Assembly (NCBI GenBank): GCA_038380435.1
Contig: JAWZYU010000034.1
Coordinates: 5,190,704 to 5,254,703 of the forward strand
Length of the DNA stretch: 64,000 nt
Direction of reading: 5' to 3'
Source of the DNA: Ryuthela nishihirai
Lineage: Eukaryota > Arthropoda > Arachnida > Araneae > Heptathelidae
Positions 1 through 10,595 of this stretch are shown here, in pieces; the first letter of the stretch is position 1, and each line of letters begins with the position of its first letter. The position numbers and the translations under genes were made by a program. The notes below the pieces were generated by a model. That model had not been told where the DNA came from, did not search any database, and worked only from the letters and a program-made list of their open reading frames with translations.

Positions 1-1637
1 AGCAATTGATCAAAGCATTCAGTGAAGGCTGTTCCCAACCCATAGCTCAGTGAACTATGCGCAGGGAATTGAAGAGGATCGATATTAGCAGTCGCATGCC
101 TATACAGAAACCACTGAAGAATCAGAAAGTTCATCTACGGTGGTGTCAGAAACACTGTGACTGGACACTGAAAGACTGGAAAAAAGTTGTGGTCCAACAA
201 GTCGTGGTACACCTTTTCTGTACCAATGGTAGGCAGAAAGTTTGGTGGTAGCCCCATGAAGCAATGGACCCAGCTTGCCTTGTAAACACAATTCAAGGTT
301 CTAGAGGTGTGTCATGTTGTGGGGCACGTTCTGTTGGTATGAAACAGGTCCCCTGATATTCCTGGAAGATCGGGTGTCCTCCAAAGATTATTTGTACATT
401 GTTGCTGATCAAGTCCATCCTGCAATGTTAACTTTTTACCCAGCAGGTGATGGCTGTTTCATGGACAACAATGCTACTGTCCATCATGCAAGATGTGTTC
501 AGCAGTGGTTCAGTGAGCATGACAGCGACTTTCGTCATCTTCCCTGGCCACTAGAAATCCCGGATCAGAATCCCATTGAGAATGTATGGGACATGTTAGA
601 AAAGCAGATCTGGGAGCAAAGCCCTCTTCCTTCAAATCTGAGCCAATTAAAGGACTGTCTGTGAATGCCTGGTATGCTAGAGATGTAAAGGCACTCCAAC
701 ACCTTGTGGAATCTATGCCAAACTGCATATGTGCTGGTGCCCAGTCACGTCGGGATTAGGGGCAATGACTTGGCAGATGCTGCTGCCAAGTCAGCCACGC
801 CCCTGTCCCACTCTCCGTTGCCGGTTCCCTATCTGGATTTCCGGCAGCGTTTTACCACCGAGCTCCGGGCACAGTGGCAGAGATCTTGGTCGGAACAGCT
901 TACGAGCAAGCTCTTTGAGATCAAACCTATCATTGAACCATGGCAGTCTTGTTATCGCAGGAATCGCAAGGAGGAAGTTGTACTTGCTCGGCTCCGCTTA
1001 GGTCATTCGTTTCTTACTCATTCATTTTTTCTGCGGGCGGACGACGTACCTAAGTGTGAGTTTTGTGACACCATTTTAACTATCAAACATATTTTAATTC
1101 TTTGCCCATGTTTTAATCTTGATCGATGTTTGTTTTTTACATTTCATGATTTTACGTCCGAGCCCCTTACACTCGGACATCTTTTAACTGATCATTGCTT
1201 TTTACCTCCAATTTTTGCATTTTTGAAGTTTACAGGTTATTTTAACAGGTTATGATTTTACGGCTTTGTTATTTATTCAGCATCTGACCTAGGTCATTTA
1301 CACCTAGGTTAGTTTTATCCATTGTATATACTGTATATATATATAAATATTTGTTCTTTTACACAAATTTTTATCATGGTTTTTTGTTATATATATTTGT
1401 TGGTTTTGTCTTTACTTGTTTTACACTTGTTGCTATTTTTGTAGTGTATTTTATCATCTTTAGATGTTGCTTTTAACATTGGTTGTAGGTTTCCACGATT
1501 TTTATCTCTTATTTTTCTATTTGTCTTTGTCTGGCGCATTATGGCCTTAGTTGCCGATGCGCCAATAAACCTCAAACAACAACAACAACAGCATATGTGC
1601 TGTAATTCAGGCTAAAGGAGGTCCAACTCTGTATTGA
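1..1637 (+). pseudogene. Tc1-like transposase relic, split by a LINE insertion
   Basis: Conceptual translation in shifting + frames gives Tc1-family transposase pieces. About 57-251 covers the region before the first catalytic Asp and ends at a TAG at 249-251. 314-664 carries PLIFLEDRV, the second Asp block FMDNNATVHHARCV and the last acidic block DQNPIENVWD. The C-terminal tail VIQAKGGPTLY plus a TGA at 1635-1637 is separated from the rest by the LINE at 737-1590. Tc1 transposases cut and paste DNA at TA sites using a DDE triad. At least one frameshift (between 251 and 314) and one internal stop make this copy dead. The N-terminal DNA-binding domain lies before the window. No terminal inverted repeat was identified. 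Confidence 0.85.
737..1590 (+). mobile_element. 5'-truncated LINE of the RNase H-bearing (I/Jockey/R1-like) group
   Basis: The insertion is bounded by a perfect 12-bp target duplication, GCATATGTGCTG, at 725-736 and 1591-1602, inside the Tc1 transposase. Its reading frame runs to a TGA at 1253-1255. It starts in the end of an RNase H domain (SHVGIRGNDLADAAAK, with the conserved H, G-N and A-D), and ends with a zinc-knuckle CEFCDTILTIKHILILC of the form CX2CX7HX4C. Both are usual at the C-terminus of I, Jockey and R1-type ORF2. A roughly 310-bp 3' UTR ends in a (CAA)n tail at about 1575-1590. Endonuclease and reverse transcriptase are missing through 5' truncation. The preserved frame suggests a fairly recent insertion. 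The exact clade cannot be told from this piece. Confidence 0.85.
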
Positions 1638-1692
1638 ATAAAGGTTTCTAATTCAATGGCTGGTGTGTGAGATAATTCACTGAAATAAATTT

Positions 1693-1776
1693 GGTTGCCC
1701 TGTGTGGGATTTGAATCCACATCTCCCAAAAAGAACATTTCTGGAAGACTTGGTTTGAATCCCAGTCAGGGCAATC
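1693..1776. repeat. Small inverted pair carrying tRNA B-box-like sequences
   Basis: The left half (1693-1719) and right half (1752-1776) are imperfect reverse complements. Each contains a T-arm/B-box-like motif, GGATTTGAATCC on the left and GGTTTGAATCCC on the right, next to a TTGCCCTG or CAGGGCAA block. Probably a rearranged tRNA-derived repeat; the family is not identified. Confidence 0.45.
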
Positions 1777-1804
1777 ATTTTATTTTCAGCTAATTATTTC
1801 AATG

Positions 1805-2999
1805 TTTCTTGTCTACAGGACATTTTTCTGTGATACTTTTTTACTGAACTCTAGTTGTAGTTGTCATGGTTTTGCTGATGTAAAATGATTAAAAAATGCT
1901 ACTTTCATTAAGCAAATTGTAGCAGATAATAATTAATCTAAGAACCTTTCGAATGTCATGTTGAACATAGTTGACATCTATCAGATCTAAATTTATGACA
2001 TCAAAACAAAAGTTTTATGGGGACCTGATTGCTTAAATTTTGTTTGAAATAAAAGCAAAATGGCTTCATTAGCTTTTGTAGAATTTGTGGAATTAGGATA
2101 TTACTGCAGACCTTTTACATTTCTTACTGAGAATACATCCTATGACAGTTAATGAATTATTAATATATTGCTTGCTTTATGGAAACTGAATATATTTCAG
2201 GTTAAGAAACTTGCATTTCTGTTGATGTACACATAAATGTATGTAAACTAACACTGACGAGATATAGTATAAAACTAGTTTCCATGCATGCTATTTAATT
2301 TACATGCCAAATATCTGTTGTCATACAGTTGTAAAATACAATTTTAATAATGGGTGTTGGTCAAAGCTATAATTAGTGATAATAGCATATGCAGTGTGAA
2401 ACCTCAAAATCTGGTATATAGCACCATCTTTTTCTGAAAAAAGAAAAGGTATCTCTTATCAAATGTTCTCTTTTTAGTAAATTGAATCACTATATGGGAT
2501 TATTTAAAACACTTAAAATGCTTTTGTCTGCCATTTTCCCCATCTATGTTCAGCTATTGATAACTGGTACTTGTATGTTATGGCAGGTACTGTGTGGTGA
2601 AGAATGGAAAATATTTATATAGGAAAGTGTTAGTGTGTCATGGATGGGAAGTGATGTCCTGTGACATATACTTGTGGCTGTTCCTTCAGTATTTTAATGG
2701 CAATTTCTGTGATATATCACCTTATTGATGAATGATGCCTACTGATTCATTATTAGTTATTAATTATTAGTGATTTAAATTTCAATAAGTTACAAACATG
2801 TTACAGACTTGGGTCATGCAGCTGCCTTAAACTACCACTTCACCTGTGTATCGTCTAAGTTACCATTATGATCACTAAACCTTATACACTAGCACATAAA
2901 TTGTTAGGGAAATATTAGTCTGTAGCATACTTTCTTGAACATAGTACTTACCAGTTATGATTTTGTGTTGTGAGCTAAATAGATTAATGACAGGTTTTA
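1805..2999. other. AT-rich stretch, nothing recognised
   Basis: Low GC and stops in all frames. No splice-flanked coding exon, transposase motif or repeat was recognised. I looked here for the missing first coding exon of TMED10 and did not find it. Confidence 0.5.
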
Positions 3000-3021
3000 G
3001 TAGCCGGATAAAATAAAATAT

Positions 3022-3217
3022 AAATACCCCCTCAAGCAGCTGCTTGCCACAGAGATCTGACAGGAGCCTGTCAGTTTATATGCCATAGTAGAAGGTCTGT
3101 GAGGATGGCAGGACCTCGGCAGAAAAACAACACACACAACCATGCCTTACCTGGGGCTCGAACCCAGGTCCCTTAGATCAGTAGCCAAGCATGCTAACCA
3201 CTCGGCCATGGGACGGC
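3022..3217 (-). mobile_element. SINE family A (tRNA-headed), full-length copy
   Basis: Read on the minus strand it begins with a tRNA-like head: GCCGTCCCATGGCCGAGTGG holds the A box and GGTTCGAGCCCC the B box. A body follows with GAGCC/TCAG-rich CTGACAGGCTCCTGTCAGA, then GCAAGCAGCTGCTTGAGGGG and an AT-rich tail. The flanks carry an 11-bp duplication with one mismatch (GTAGCCGGATA at 3000-3010, GTAGCAGGATA at 3220-3230), which supports retrotransposition. The same unit recurs at 5.4, 24.2, 24.7, 40.8, 55.5, 56.7 and 62.3 kb. It would be transcribed by RNA polymerase III and moved by a partner LINE. Confidence 0.9.
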
Positions 3218-3464
3218 ATGTAGCAGGATACCGATTATAAAATATACAGGATGCAGCTGTGCTGTATTTTATTGGCCTCAGGAAGATAAAGGTTCATATT
3301 ATCAAATACAGTGCCTGGTGTAATTCCAAACTTAAATAGTTTATTTCTTTCTAATGATATTTTTATAAATCAGTTATATGCAGTATATATATAATGCAGT
3401 AGGCATTATTTGCTGTTCAGATAAATGACAGCCATTAAATACAGGATGTTTGAAAAATAATAGT

Positions 3465-3725
3465 GGGCACGGCGGGAATCGAACCCGCATCTCCAGATTC
3501 ATGCCAGAGCGCCCTGACCATTGCACCACGCGTCGGACAACGAATATTTTCAGAATATGACCTTTTAAATCTTCTTCTTGAGACAGCGCCATCTATACTC
3601 AAGGAGATGCAACGTTTTCAGTCGTTGCATTTGATTATCAGATGTTAATGGGAAGGTCGCTAACGCTACCGCGTTAAATATATAATTAAAATCAATCCAA
3701 AGTGAATGCACAGTATTCCCTGTTA
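3465..3725 (-). repeat. tRNA-headed repeat family B, inverted unit
   Basis: Minus-strand copy of a unit of about 260 bp. A tRNA-like segment (3465-3537) has an A-box-like TGGTGCAATGG and the B box GGGTTCGATTCCC. It is joined to a body (3538-3725) that contains the palindromic block around GTTGCATTTGATTATCAG and the phrase TAGATGGCGCTGTCTC. The unit is the reverse complement of the + copy starting at 3751, so the two form a head-to-head inverted pair separated by about 25 bp. Confidence 0.8.
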
Positions 3726-3750
3726 AGGTCATATTCTGAAAATATTCGTT

Positions 3751-4218
3751 GTCCGACGCGTGGTGCAATGGTTAGCGCGCTCTGGCATGAATCTGGAGAG
3801 ATGCGGGTTCGATTCCCGCCATGGCGGTGATGAATTTTTTTCAGAATCTATTAATTAATGTTTCTTAACAGGGAATACTGTGCATTCACTTTGGATTGAT
3901 TTTAATTATATATTTAACGCGGTAGCGTTAGCGACCTTCCCATTAACATCTGATAATCAAATGCAACGACTGAAAACGTTGCATCTCCTTGAGTATAGAT
4001 GGCGCTGTCTCAGTCACGTCTCAAGAAGAAGATTTAAAAGGTCATATTCTGAAAATATTCGTTGTCCGACGCGTGGTGCAATGGTTAGCGCGCTCTGGCA
4101 TGAATCTGGAGAGACGCAAGTTCGATTCCCGCCGTGGCGACGATGAATTTTTTTCAGAATCTATTAATTAATGTTTCTTAACAGGGAATACTGTGCATTC
4201 ACTTTGGATTGATTTTAA
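3751..4218 (+). repeat. tRNA-headed repeat family B, 1.5 tandem units
   Basis: Two tRNA-like heads (3751-3827 and 4064-4140) lie 313 bp apart on the + strand, each with a GGTTCGATTCCC or AGTTCGATTCCC B box. The 76 bases after each head (3828-3903 and 4141-4216) match base for base by eye, so this is a recent tandem duplication. The second unit stops part-way through the body. Together with 3465-3725 this makes an inverted plus tandem array. It resembles a tRNA-derived SINE that has turned into a fold-back element; I do not know a name for it. Confidence 0.8.
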
Positions 4219-4317
4219 ATAATAGTGGGGTTTTGAGAACCTATATATGGAAAACTAATATACATATTCAAGAATGTAATAACTGAAAATGTACCTCAAA
4301 TAGTTTTGAACACAAAT

Positions 4318-4640
4318 GTGCACTGTCTGGGTCCCAGAATGTATCTAATTTGTATTCCACTTCTTGTCATACATGCTGCAGCATTTCTCTTGTTATTTGC
4401 TCAGCTGCTTTCTCTGGCTTCCAAATGATTCAGGTCTTGAATTTTGTCCATGTAAATATGTCTGTACAAAGCTCCACAAGAAAAAATCTAGGGGTATGAA
4501 ATCAGGGTTCCATGATGGCCATAGAATTGAACTACTCCTGCCAATCTGTCAATCAGGAAATGTTGCACTAAAAACTTCCATAACATCTGTTGAGAAATGT
4601 GGCAGTACATTGTTTTGTCTGGTGTCACTTGTGAAACTGT
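4318..4640 (-). pseudogene. mariner/IS630-like transposase relic, C-terminal half
   Basis: On the minus strand one frame reads PHFSTDVMEVFSATFPD, a stop, QIGRSSSILWPSWNPDF and then IPLDFFLWSFVQ. This corresponds to the conserved block around WPPRSPDLxPLDFFLWG of the arthropod mariner/IS630-like family, which holds the last catalytic acidic residue. Further on, in another frame, come ITREMLQHV and QEVEYKLDTF, which match the usual C-terminal helix region of that family. At least one stop and one frameshift are present. Same family as the relic at 15.6-16.5 kb and the MITE at 55.8 kb. The N-terminal half is not visible. Confidence 0.7.
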
Positions 4641-4644
4641 TGTG

Positions 4645-5449
4645 AAACTGTTTGTTGAGAAACTTGTTTAACCTAATCACTGATAACTAATCGACCTACC
4701 TCAGAGATCTTTGTGGCATATTAAGTTGACATGCTGCTTAAGAGGTATTTTTTTTTAATATATATCTTACATATACTAATACTTATTCTAAATATCACTG
4801 AAATCTGGGATGGGTGGTGGATATGCCTGATAGCATTGGCATGGAATAACCAGTATTTATTGCTATTCTCTTTGCAATGCTAATTTGTGCAATATATCAG
4901 TTAATCAATTTTTTTATTGAATAATTCTGACATATTAAAATAGAATTTTAGAATATTTTTATTTAACTTTTAAATGACTATAAATCATTAAAGAAAAAGT
5001 TATGTGCCAAAACCATGAAAATATGGTTCATCAATGCATGTGTGTTATGCCAAAAATATGTTATGACAAATTTAATATGTCAAAAAAAACTTAATTAAGA
5101 AAAACTTTGTGCCAACTTTTATGTTTATATATATAATAGACATTTCAGAGATCTGAAATAATGCTAATCTTTTCAATTTATCCCTCCACTCACTGCATCG
5201 GAAAGTAATGTTTGTTAATGGCAATTCGAAGGATTACAAAGTTCAAGCAATAGAATTCTCACAGCTGACCTTTTACCTAGTGTGGAAGTGTGCTCTAAAT
5301 AACTGTTGGTTCTTGCAAGTTAATTGGCTTGTTTACATTAGAAGCTTCTGTGCCTGTTTTCAAATACATGCAAAGAAGTGTTATGTTTTTTTGTTGTAGG
5401 TTCTGGGTCACTATTGCAAAATGCACTGAACATTGTTTTTTCATTTTAG
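4645..5449. other. AT-rich stretch, nothing recognised
   Basis: Only A/T runs and short ORFs without recognisable motifs. No repeat shared with the rest of the window was noticed. Confidence 0.5.
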
Positions 5450-5655
5450 TTGTGGCCAACTGGTTAGCGTTTGACTACTGATCAATGGGACCTGGGTTTG
5501 AGCCCCGGTTAAGGCATGGATATTTGTGTTGTCTTTCAACTGAGGTCTCGCCTGTCTTGCAGATCTCCTCTCTGCCATATTAAACTGACAGGCTCTTGTA
5601 AGACCTCTATGGCAAGCAGCTACTGGAGGGGTATTTTATTTATTATATTTTACAG
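5450..5655 (+). mobile_element. SINE family A, diverged copy
   Basis: The head TGTGGCCAACTGGTTAGCGT is followed by the B box GGTTTGAGCCCC, then AAACTGACAGGCTCTTGTAAG and GCAAGCAGCTACTGGAGGGG with an AT-rich tail. Same layout as the copy at 3.0 kb but with several substitutions, so it is an older insertion. Confidence 0.85.
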
Positions 5656-6206
5656 TTTAAACTATGTTTCTAAATTAGTTTTATCGTTTATCAGTTATAT
5701 CTTATGGAGGAAATACGAAGAAAAAAAAAATTTTTTTTAATACATGATCAGAATGTAATAACGATGAATGTTTTTACTTCAATTTAAAACTTAGTATGTC
5801 TTGATTGTGCAGTGTTTATGAATGCCAGGATTGTTGTAAAGTGTTGGGCAAGTATTGGCATTTTTTGAAGTTTTATTAACTTTTTATTAATGTTTTCATG
5901 AAATCTTGCAACAAATGCTTTAGCTAAAGTTGATCTAGAAAATTGTGATTTTTTTTTTTTTAATTTTTCTTTTTTTTTTGGTAAATATTAGTTAATTCTG
6001 ATAATGGATGAGATGAATTTTAATTTTTGATGGAGCATTTTTTAACAGTTATCGCACAGTAAGTAAGGACTGCTTAATACAGTAAGAAATTAAGCAGTCC
6101 TGATAAAGACCAGTAACACTGTATCCTGAACACCCATATCACTATTTTTGTATTTTAATAAATGTACGTTTAAGTTAAAGGATACAAGTGCATTTTACTT
6201 ATACAG
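5656..6206. other. Presumed TMED10 intron, AT-rich
   Basis: Contains poly-A and poly-T runs and ends in the acceptor TTACTTATACAG just before the exon at 6207. Nothing else recognised. Confidence 0.5.
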
Positions 6207-6327
6207 GTTACAGACACCAAAGGCCATATTCTTGTCTCAAGGGAGAATGTTGACAAAGGAAAATTTGCTTTTGTAACAGATGATTATGATGTTTTTGAAG
6301 CTTGCTTTACTTCTAAAATGCCAGCTG
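6207..6327 (+). CDS. TMED10: TMED10 coding exon (GOLD domain part)
   Basis: First of four exons in the window that read in phase as TMED10 (p24 delta, Tmp21). It encodes 40 residues plus the first base of the next codon, including GHILVSRENVDKGKFAF and DDYDVFEACF, which align with the second half of the lumenal GOLD domain. TMED10 is a type I membrane protein that cycles between ER and Golgi, packs cargo such as GPI-anchored proteins and binds COPI and COPII coats. The acceptor is ATACAG and the donor GTAAGT. The sequence before GTTACA in known family members (signal peptide and first half of GOLD) is missing, so at least one upstream exon lies before position 1 or was not recognised. No stop or frameshift is present. 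Confidence 0.96.
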
Positions 6328-6585
6328 GTAAGTATTTATTGAGTATATAAAGTAAACTTTTTGAAACTTGTTACCAACAATTTAACATTGTAATGTCTTC
6401 ATATTGACTAATTTTATTATTTGTAGCTCATTCAAATAAATTTAATAATAGATTTATATCACTGTATTTGAAGCTGAAGTGATTAGATTTAATGTTGATC
6501 ACAATGGTAATGGTAATTAGTCTTTGAATTGGAGAATTTTGAATCTAATAGTTTTTGTGTTCATAGAATTTCTACATGCTATTTC

Positions 6586-6587
<2 letters not shown>

Positions 6588-6647
<60 letters not shown>

Positions 6648-6648
6648 G
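6588..6648. repeat. (ATT)n microsatellite
   Basis: About twenty uninterrupted ATT repeats in the TMED10 intron; likely length-variable. Confidence 0.95.
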
Positions 6649-6724
6649 ATATTGTTATTAAATGTAATTGAAGATTTTCATATATGAAATTGCAATGATG
6701 GGAAATAATTTTGTAAAACACAAA

Positions 6725-6765
6725 AAAATATGTCCAGCAAGTTAAAAACTTGCTGGACATATTTT
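6725..6765. repeat. Perfect 19-bp inverted repeat (hairpin)
   Basis: AAAATATGTCCAGCAAGTT (6725-6743) and its exact reverse complement (6747-6765) are separated by three A. Intronic. Probably a fixed hairpin from replication slippage or a fold-back remnant. Confidence 0.85.
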
Positions 6766-6859
6766 AAAAAGTATAAGTGAAATTTTAAAAAGCATAAGTG
6801 AAAGAGAAGTTCTTGGCAAAAAGTAAAGTGTTGCACATTTTCATTGAAAAAAAAATATT

Positions 6860-7226
6860 GGAGTGATTCAGTCAGTAGCACACCAGGCTTTTAATCTACA
6901 GTTCCCAGGTTTAAGTCCTATTTGTGCATGCACTGTGATTTATATCTGCTAATCTCCATTCTGCTCTCGATGAGAGAGGTTAACTAAGGGCTTGGAAATG
7001 CTATTTCCCATGAATGCGACATTAAATCATAGCCCATATGCAGAAGAGCCAAACCCTCTACACTTTAATGAGCATGCAGGAAGGCCTTGATGGGAGGCTT
7101 CCATCTGTCTCCTAACAGCTATTCAGTAGCTTGCCTTCTCTGACATTCTCTGAGGCCTTTGGTTTCTTGTGACATGGCCATTTAGTCCATTGTGTGCAAA
7201 AAAGTGCCGCTCAGAGGTAAAATAAC
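6860..7226 (+). mobile_element. SINE family C (tRNA-headed), old full-length copy
   Basis: Starts with GAGTGATTCAGTCAGTAGCA (A-box region) and GGTTTAAGTCC (decayed B box). It runs through the central part and ends with the family 3' end GTGTGCAAAAAAGTGCCGCT followed by CAGAGGTAAAA. Compared with the copy at 46.2 kb it has many substitutions, so this is an early insertion. It lies in the TMED10 intron in the sense direction. Confidence 0.85.
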
Positions 7227-7807
7227 ATTGAAAAAAATCTGCTGAATTATTAATTTTGAAAAAACCTGAAAAAAATTATAATTTACAAACATACTAATAA
7301 TATGAAATCTTATAAATGCAATACAGGTACCCCTTGACTTACACAAATTTTGTGTTAATTTCACATGAACATCAGGGAAAGCACAGATGAACATGACATC
7401 ACCATCATAACTGCAAAAAAAGTTGTAAAGTATAAAAAATTTAAAAATGTAATATCAGAATATTATAAACCCGCTGAATCAAGTGCTTTAAATTTAATTT
7501 TTTGTAATTATATTGTAAATAAAGGGCCTGATCTATTTCCAAATATGCAACACCGTGTAAGTTGTTAATGTTTTAGCAAAGACTGAAAAATAATAAAAAT
7601 ACTTGTCTAACAACAAAAAATAGCATTTTAAACAACTGAAATGAATGATATTAAAATTGACTTGATTACATATTTTTTAATCAAAATTAAGGCAGTGAAG
7701 CAAATGAGTTACAAAAATAAAAAAAAGTACAAACTTTTAACAAATTCCTAATTAAAATGGCAGAAGAGGATACCAAAGGTTTTTAAATGAGCATCAAAAT
7801 TCACATA
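7227..7807. other. TMED10 intron, nothing recognised
   Basis: AT-rich intronic DNA. The ORF at 7365-7568 has no recognisable motif and no splice support. Confidence 0.4.
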
Positions 7808-7818
7808 GGAAGAATTAG

Positions 7819-8108
7819 TTGTTGGGTTGTTTTACCTCTGAGCGGCACTTTTTTGCACACCATGGGCTAAATGGCCAGGTCACATGGACCCCGAAGGCTC
7901 AGAGAAGGTTGGGGGAGGGGACCCACTGGAATAGCTGTTGGGAGACAGATGGTAGCCTCCCGTCAAGGCCATCCAGCGTGTTCTTTAACATGCACAGGGT
8001 ATGGCTCTCCCGCACACGGGGCCACGGCTTAACGTCCCATCCGACGGACGGCGGCCTTTCCAAGCACCATCGGTGTCCCCTACTGACCGTGGGCAGGGCG
8101 GGGAATTT
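7819..8108 (-). mobile_element. SINE family C, 5'-truncated copy with perfect target duplication
   Basis: Minus-strand copy running from the 3' end (GTTGGGTTGTTTTACCTCTG as read on +) to the central region (GGCAGGGCGGGGAATTT as read on +). It is flanked by an exact 11-bp duplication, GGAAGAATTAG, at 7808-7818 and 8109-8119. The tRNA head is absent, so reverse transcription stopped early, as in LINE-mediated insertion. The sequence is close to the other good copies, so it is relatively young. Intronic and antisense to TMED10. Confidence 0.92.
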
Positions 8109-8119
8109 GGAAGAATTAG

Positions 8120-9530
8120 ATAAACCTATCTGGTTCATCAGCTTTATTTCTATGTATTCAGCAAGGAGAGTTGAAAACAATAATAATATTAATCAAAAAT
8201 AAATGGAAATAAGATAATTTCATGCAGAAAAGTGAATTTGGACAAAATATCTGGGGAGAGACATCTTCCATTTATATTGCTACTAGGAAAAGGGTTTTGA
8301 GTCATGTCAGGGGATACCTGTATCACAAAAATTGAGTTTATTTTATACTGCATATTCTGACATTTTACAGGGAATATTTCTGATAATTATGGATTCAAAA
8401 TCTTATTTCCAAAAAGATGAAAGCAAGAATAAAATATTCAAAATCTCGTAAATGCCAACCAGGAGAATCTGACATTTTTAAAAACATGGTCATATTTAAT
8501 AGTACCATCTATTCTACAAAGGGAATTTTCACTTTTGTCTCCTTGATTTTCTTTTATTAATTTCTGAATATGCCTGACTGATTGTGACATATCTGCCAAC
8601 GTCCCAATTTTTGACATTCTCAGTTTCATGGTTAGATTTTTTCCCCCTGGTCTAACTGGTCCCCTGGTTGATACTGTTTAAAACTCCCTTTTTTGCCATT
8701 CTTTCAGAAAGTTTAATAGTAATATTCATATTATTAACACTATGGAAAATGAAGAGCATAAGGTTCTACACACTAAAAGTTTGTTGAAGGGATTTTGGAA
8801 AACTTTTCTGTTTATTGTCTTATGATATAGTACAGGCTGTTGATTATTGATGTAGATAAAAGTGCAAAAACAATTGCAAAATTTGAAGAAATTAAACTGA
8901 AATATTAGAGTCAAATACTTTTGAATGTAGTATTGTAAAACAAATGCAAGAAACAGTTGATTTCACAATGGGTGGTAATGTACTGGTTTTGAGACTGTGA
9001 AACAAACATCTGCTAACTTATTTTCAAATGCTCAGTGAGAGCAAAGGCTGGTTTATGCCTGTTCTGCCAAACCAATCAATGCTTAAGTAAAAATCTCCAT
9101 TGATGTTTTTTAAATTCAGTCTGAAAGTTAACAAATAAAATGACTGATTTTTAATGGAAATTTGGCAATCCAAAATCACATTTTTTTATTTTCCTTTTAG
9201 ACTATATCCTCAAAGTTAGTGGGTTAACATGGAATAATATTTTGTTGCAAACATTTTCAACATTGCTGAGTTAAGACATTTTTTAATTGAAAATAAAATT
9301 AAATATTTTTAAAAATTGCAATGCTTCTTTTATATGAATAAAATACACTTTCTTTGATTTTTACATTATGCTGATGTTGGCATTTCTGAATCGAACCAGT
9401 AATTTAAAAGGCAAGAATTTAAGTTATATTTTAGGAATTCACTATTATATGATTTTTTTAGTAAACTCATTGTGATTTAATTTATAAAAAAGCCTAAAAA
9501 TAGCATTAATTCCTTCACTGTACTTAATTA
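8120..9530. other. TMED10 intron, nothing recognised
   Basis: AT-rich. No exon-like or repeat-like segment identified. Confidence 0.4.
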
Positions 9531-9536
9531 CCACCA

Positions 9537-9615
9537 GCTTAGGGCCTTGCTATTATGAAGGGGCTCAAAAAAGTGAGTTTGAAGTTTACCATGTCACGAA
9601 TTTTTTAAAAATGAA
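9537..9615 (+). repeat. Partial copy of the hAT-like repeat
   Basis: GCTTAGGGCCTTGCTATTAT through GTCACGAATTTTTTAAAAAT matches 10200-10280 closely over about 80 bp. That segment is inside a longer repeat (10170-10566) also present at 55.2-55.7 kb. This is therefore a fragment of the same non-autonomous element. Confidence 0.6.
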
Positions 9616-10169
9616 TCTATTGTCTTATAAGTTACAATTCTAGAAAAAAAAAAATGTGAATAGGAACATTTAAAAAAAAACTAAAACATTAAAGTAGAAA
9701 ATGAATTTTAAATATGTTATATGATGCTGTTAAATGTTTTAAAGCACTTCAACGAAATTCGATGCTATCTAGCATCAAAAGTAATAAATGAGGTTTTGCA
9801 TACTGTAGAGATAACAGGTGAGAGGATTCGTAGATTAAAGTTGATAGCGAGTGACAAGTTCATTTTATAGAGTCTTTGCCAGTAAGTAATGAATCACAGC
9901 AGGTTTGAAGTGGAGAAGGTGACACAGCCAATCCATTACATATGTCAGGAGTGTTTTTAATATACACTTAGCTAGTGGAATTTCCTCATATACAAGGTTA
10001 TATGTATGACAGACTTTGCATTACATGCTATGGCATGGAGTCTCTCAACTTTCCAGTGTTATTCTCTGATATTAGTGGTGGGTGCAAGGGAAAGGGAATT
10101 GTCTCCTCATAAAGCCACAGCAAAATAGAAAATGCTTTAGTGTATCAAATTACATAGGGGTTGGGATAT
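9616..10169. other. TMED10 intron, nothing recognised
   Basis: AT-rich, with no recognisable element or exon. Confidence 0.4.
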
Positions 10170-10566
10170 CACCCAGTACACATAAGCTAACTAAGCTACA
10201 GCTTAGGGCCTCAAGGTTATGAATGGCCTCAAAAAAGTTAGTTTGAAGTTTACCATGTCACGAATTTTTTAAAAATGAATCTGTTGTCCATCATTGTATG
10301 TATACCAATTCTAGTATAATATTTTCACCATATCTAGTATCACCATATCTATATCAATTCAATATATATACTAGAATTGTATAGATATGATGTATAGATA
10401 TGGTGATTTTCACCATATCTATACAATTCTAGTATATATATTTTCACCATATTTATTTCTTAAATGTTTCCTTCAGTCAGTATAATATATATTTTGACTT
10501 TCGAATATTTTGGACCCTTTAAAGTTACCAAATCTTAGGGCCTTAGAAGGTCAAAGTCTGGCCCTG
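10170..10566. mobile_element. hAT-like non-autonomous element (copy 1)
   Basis: Contains TAAGCTAACTAAGCTACAGC and GCTTAGGGCCTC near the left end and CTTAGGGCCTTAGAAGGTCA with TCTGGCCCTG at the right end. This is the same order as the element at 55179-55688, whose termini are CAGGGCTGGACTTA and the reverse complement of AAGGGCCGGACTT. The left terminus here is decayed. No coding capacity. The hAT assignment rests on the style of the ends only; no 8-bp target duplication was confirmed. Confidence 0.45.
10310..10455. repeat. Nested palindromic AT repeat
   Basis: The phrases CACCATATCTAT, ACAATTCTAGTATATATA and their reverse complements alternate several times. The block can fold into more than one hairpin. 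It lies inside the hAT-like element and probably grew by local slippage. Confidence 0.7.
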
Positions 10567-10595
10567 ATATCACCTTTCAAAGAAATGTCTTTTCT

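Noticed and set aside
704..1255. A 183-residue host protein
   Set aside because: The first residues come from Tc1 read out of frame and the rest from the inserted LINE.
3465..4140. Functional tRNA genes
   Set aside because: A and B boxes are present, but the acceptor ends do not pair and the units are joined to repeat bodies found elsewhere, so they are tRNA-derived repeats.
6572..6760. Protein with a poly-Ile tract
   Set aside because: It is a translation of the ATT microsatellite.
6725..6765. Pre-miRNA hairpin
   Set aside because: A 19-bp arm with a 3-base loop is too short and too perfect for a microRNA precursor; no flanking lower stem seen.
7819..8202. A 127-residue protein
   Set aside because: The open frame is an antisense SINE C copy; similar frames occur at 22.9-23.2, 46.3-46.5 and 48.3-48.7 kb for the same reason.
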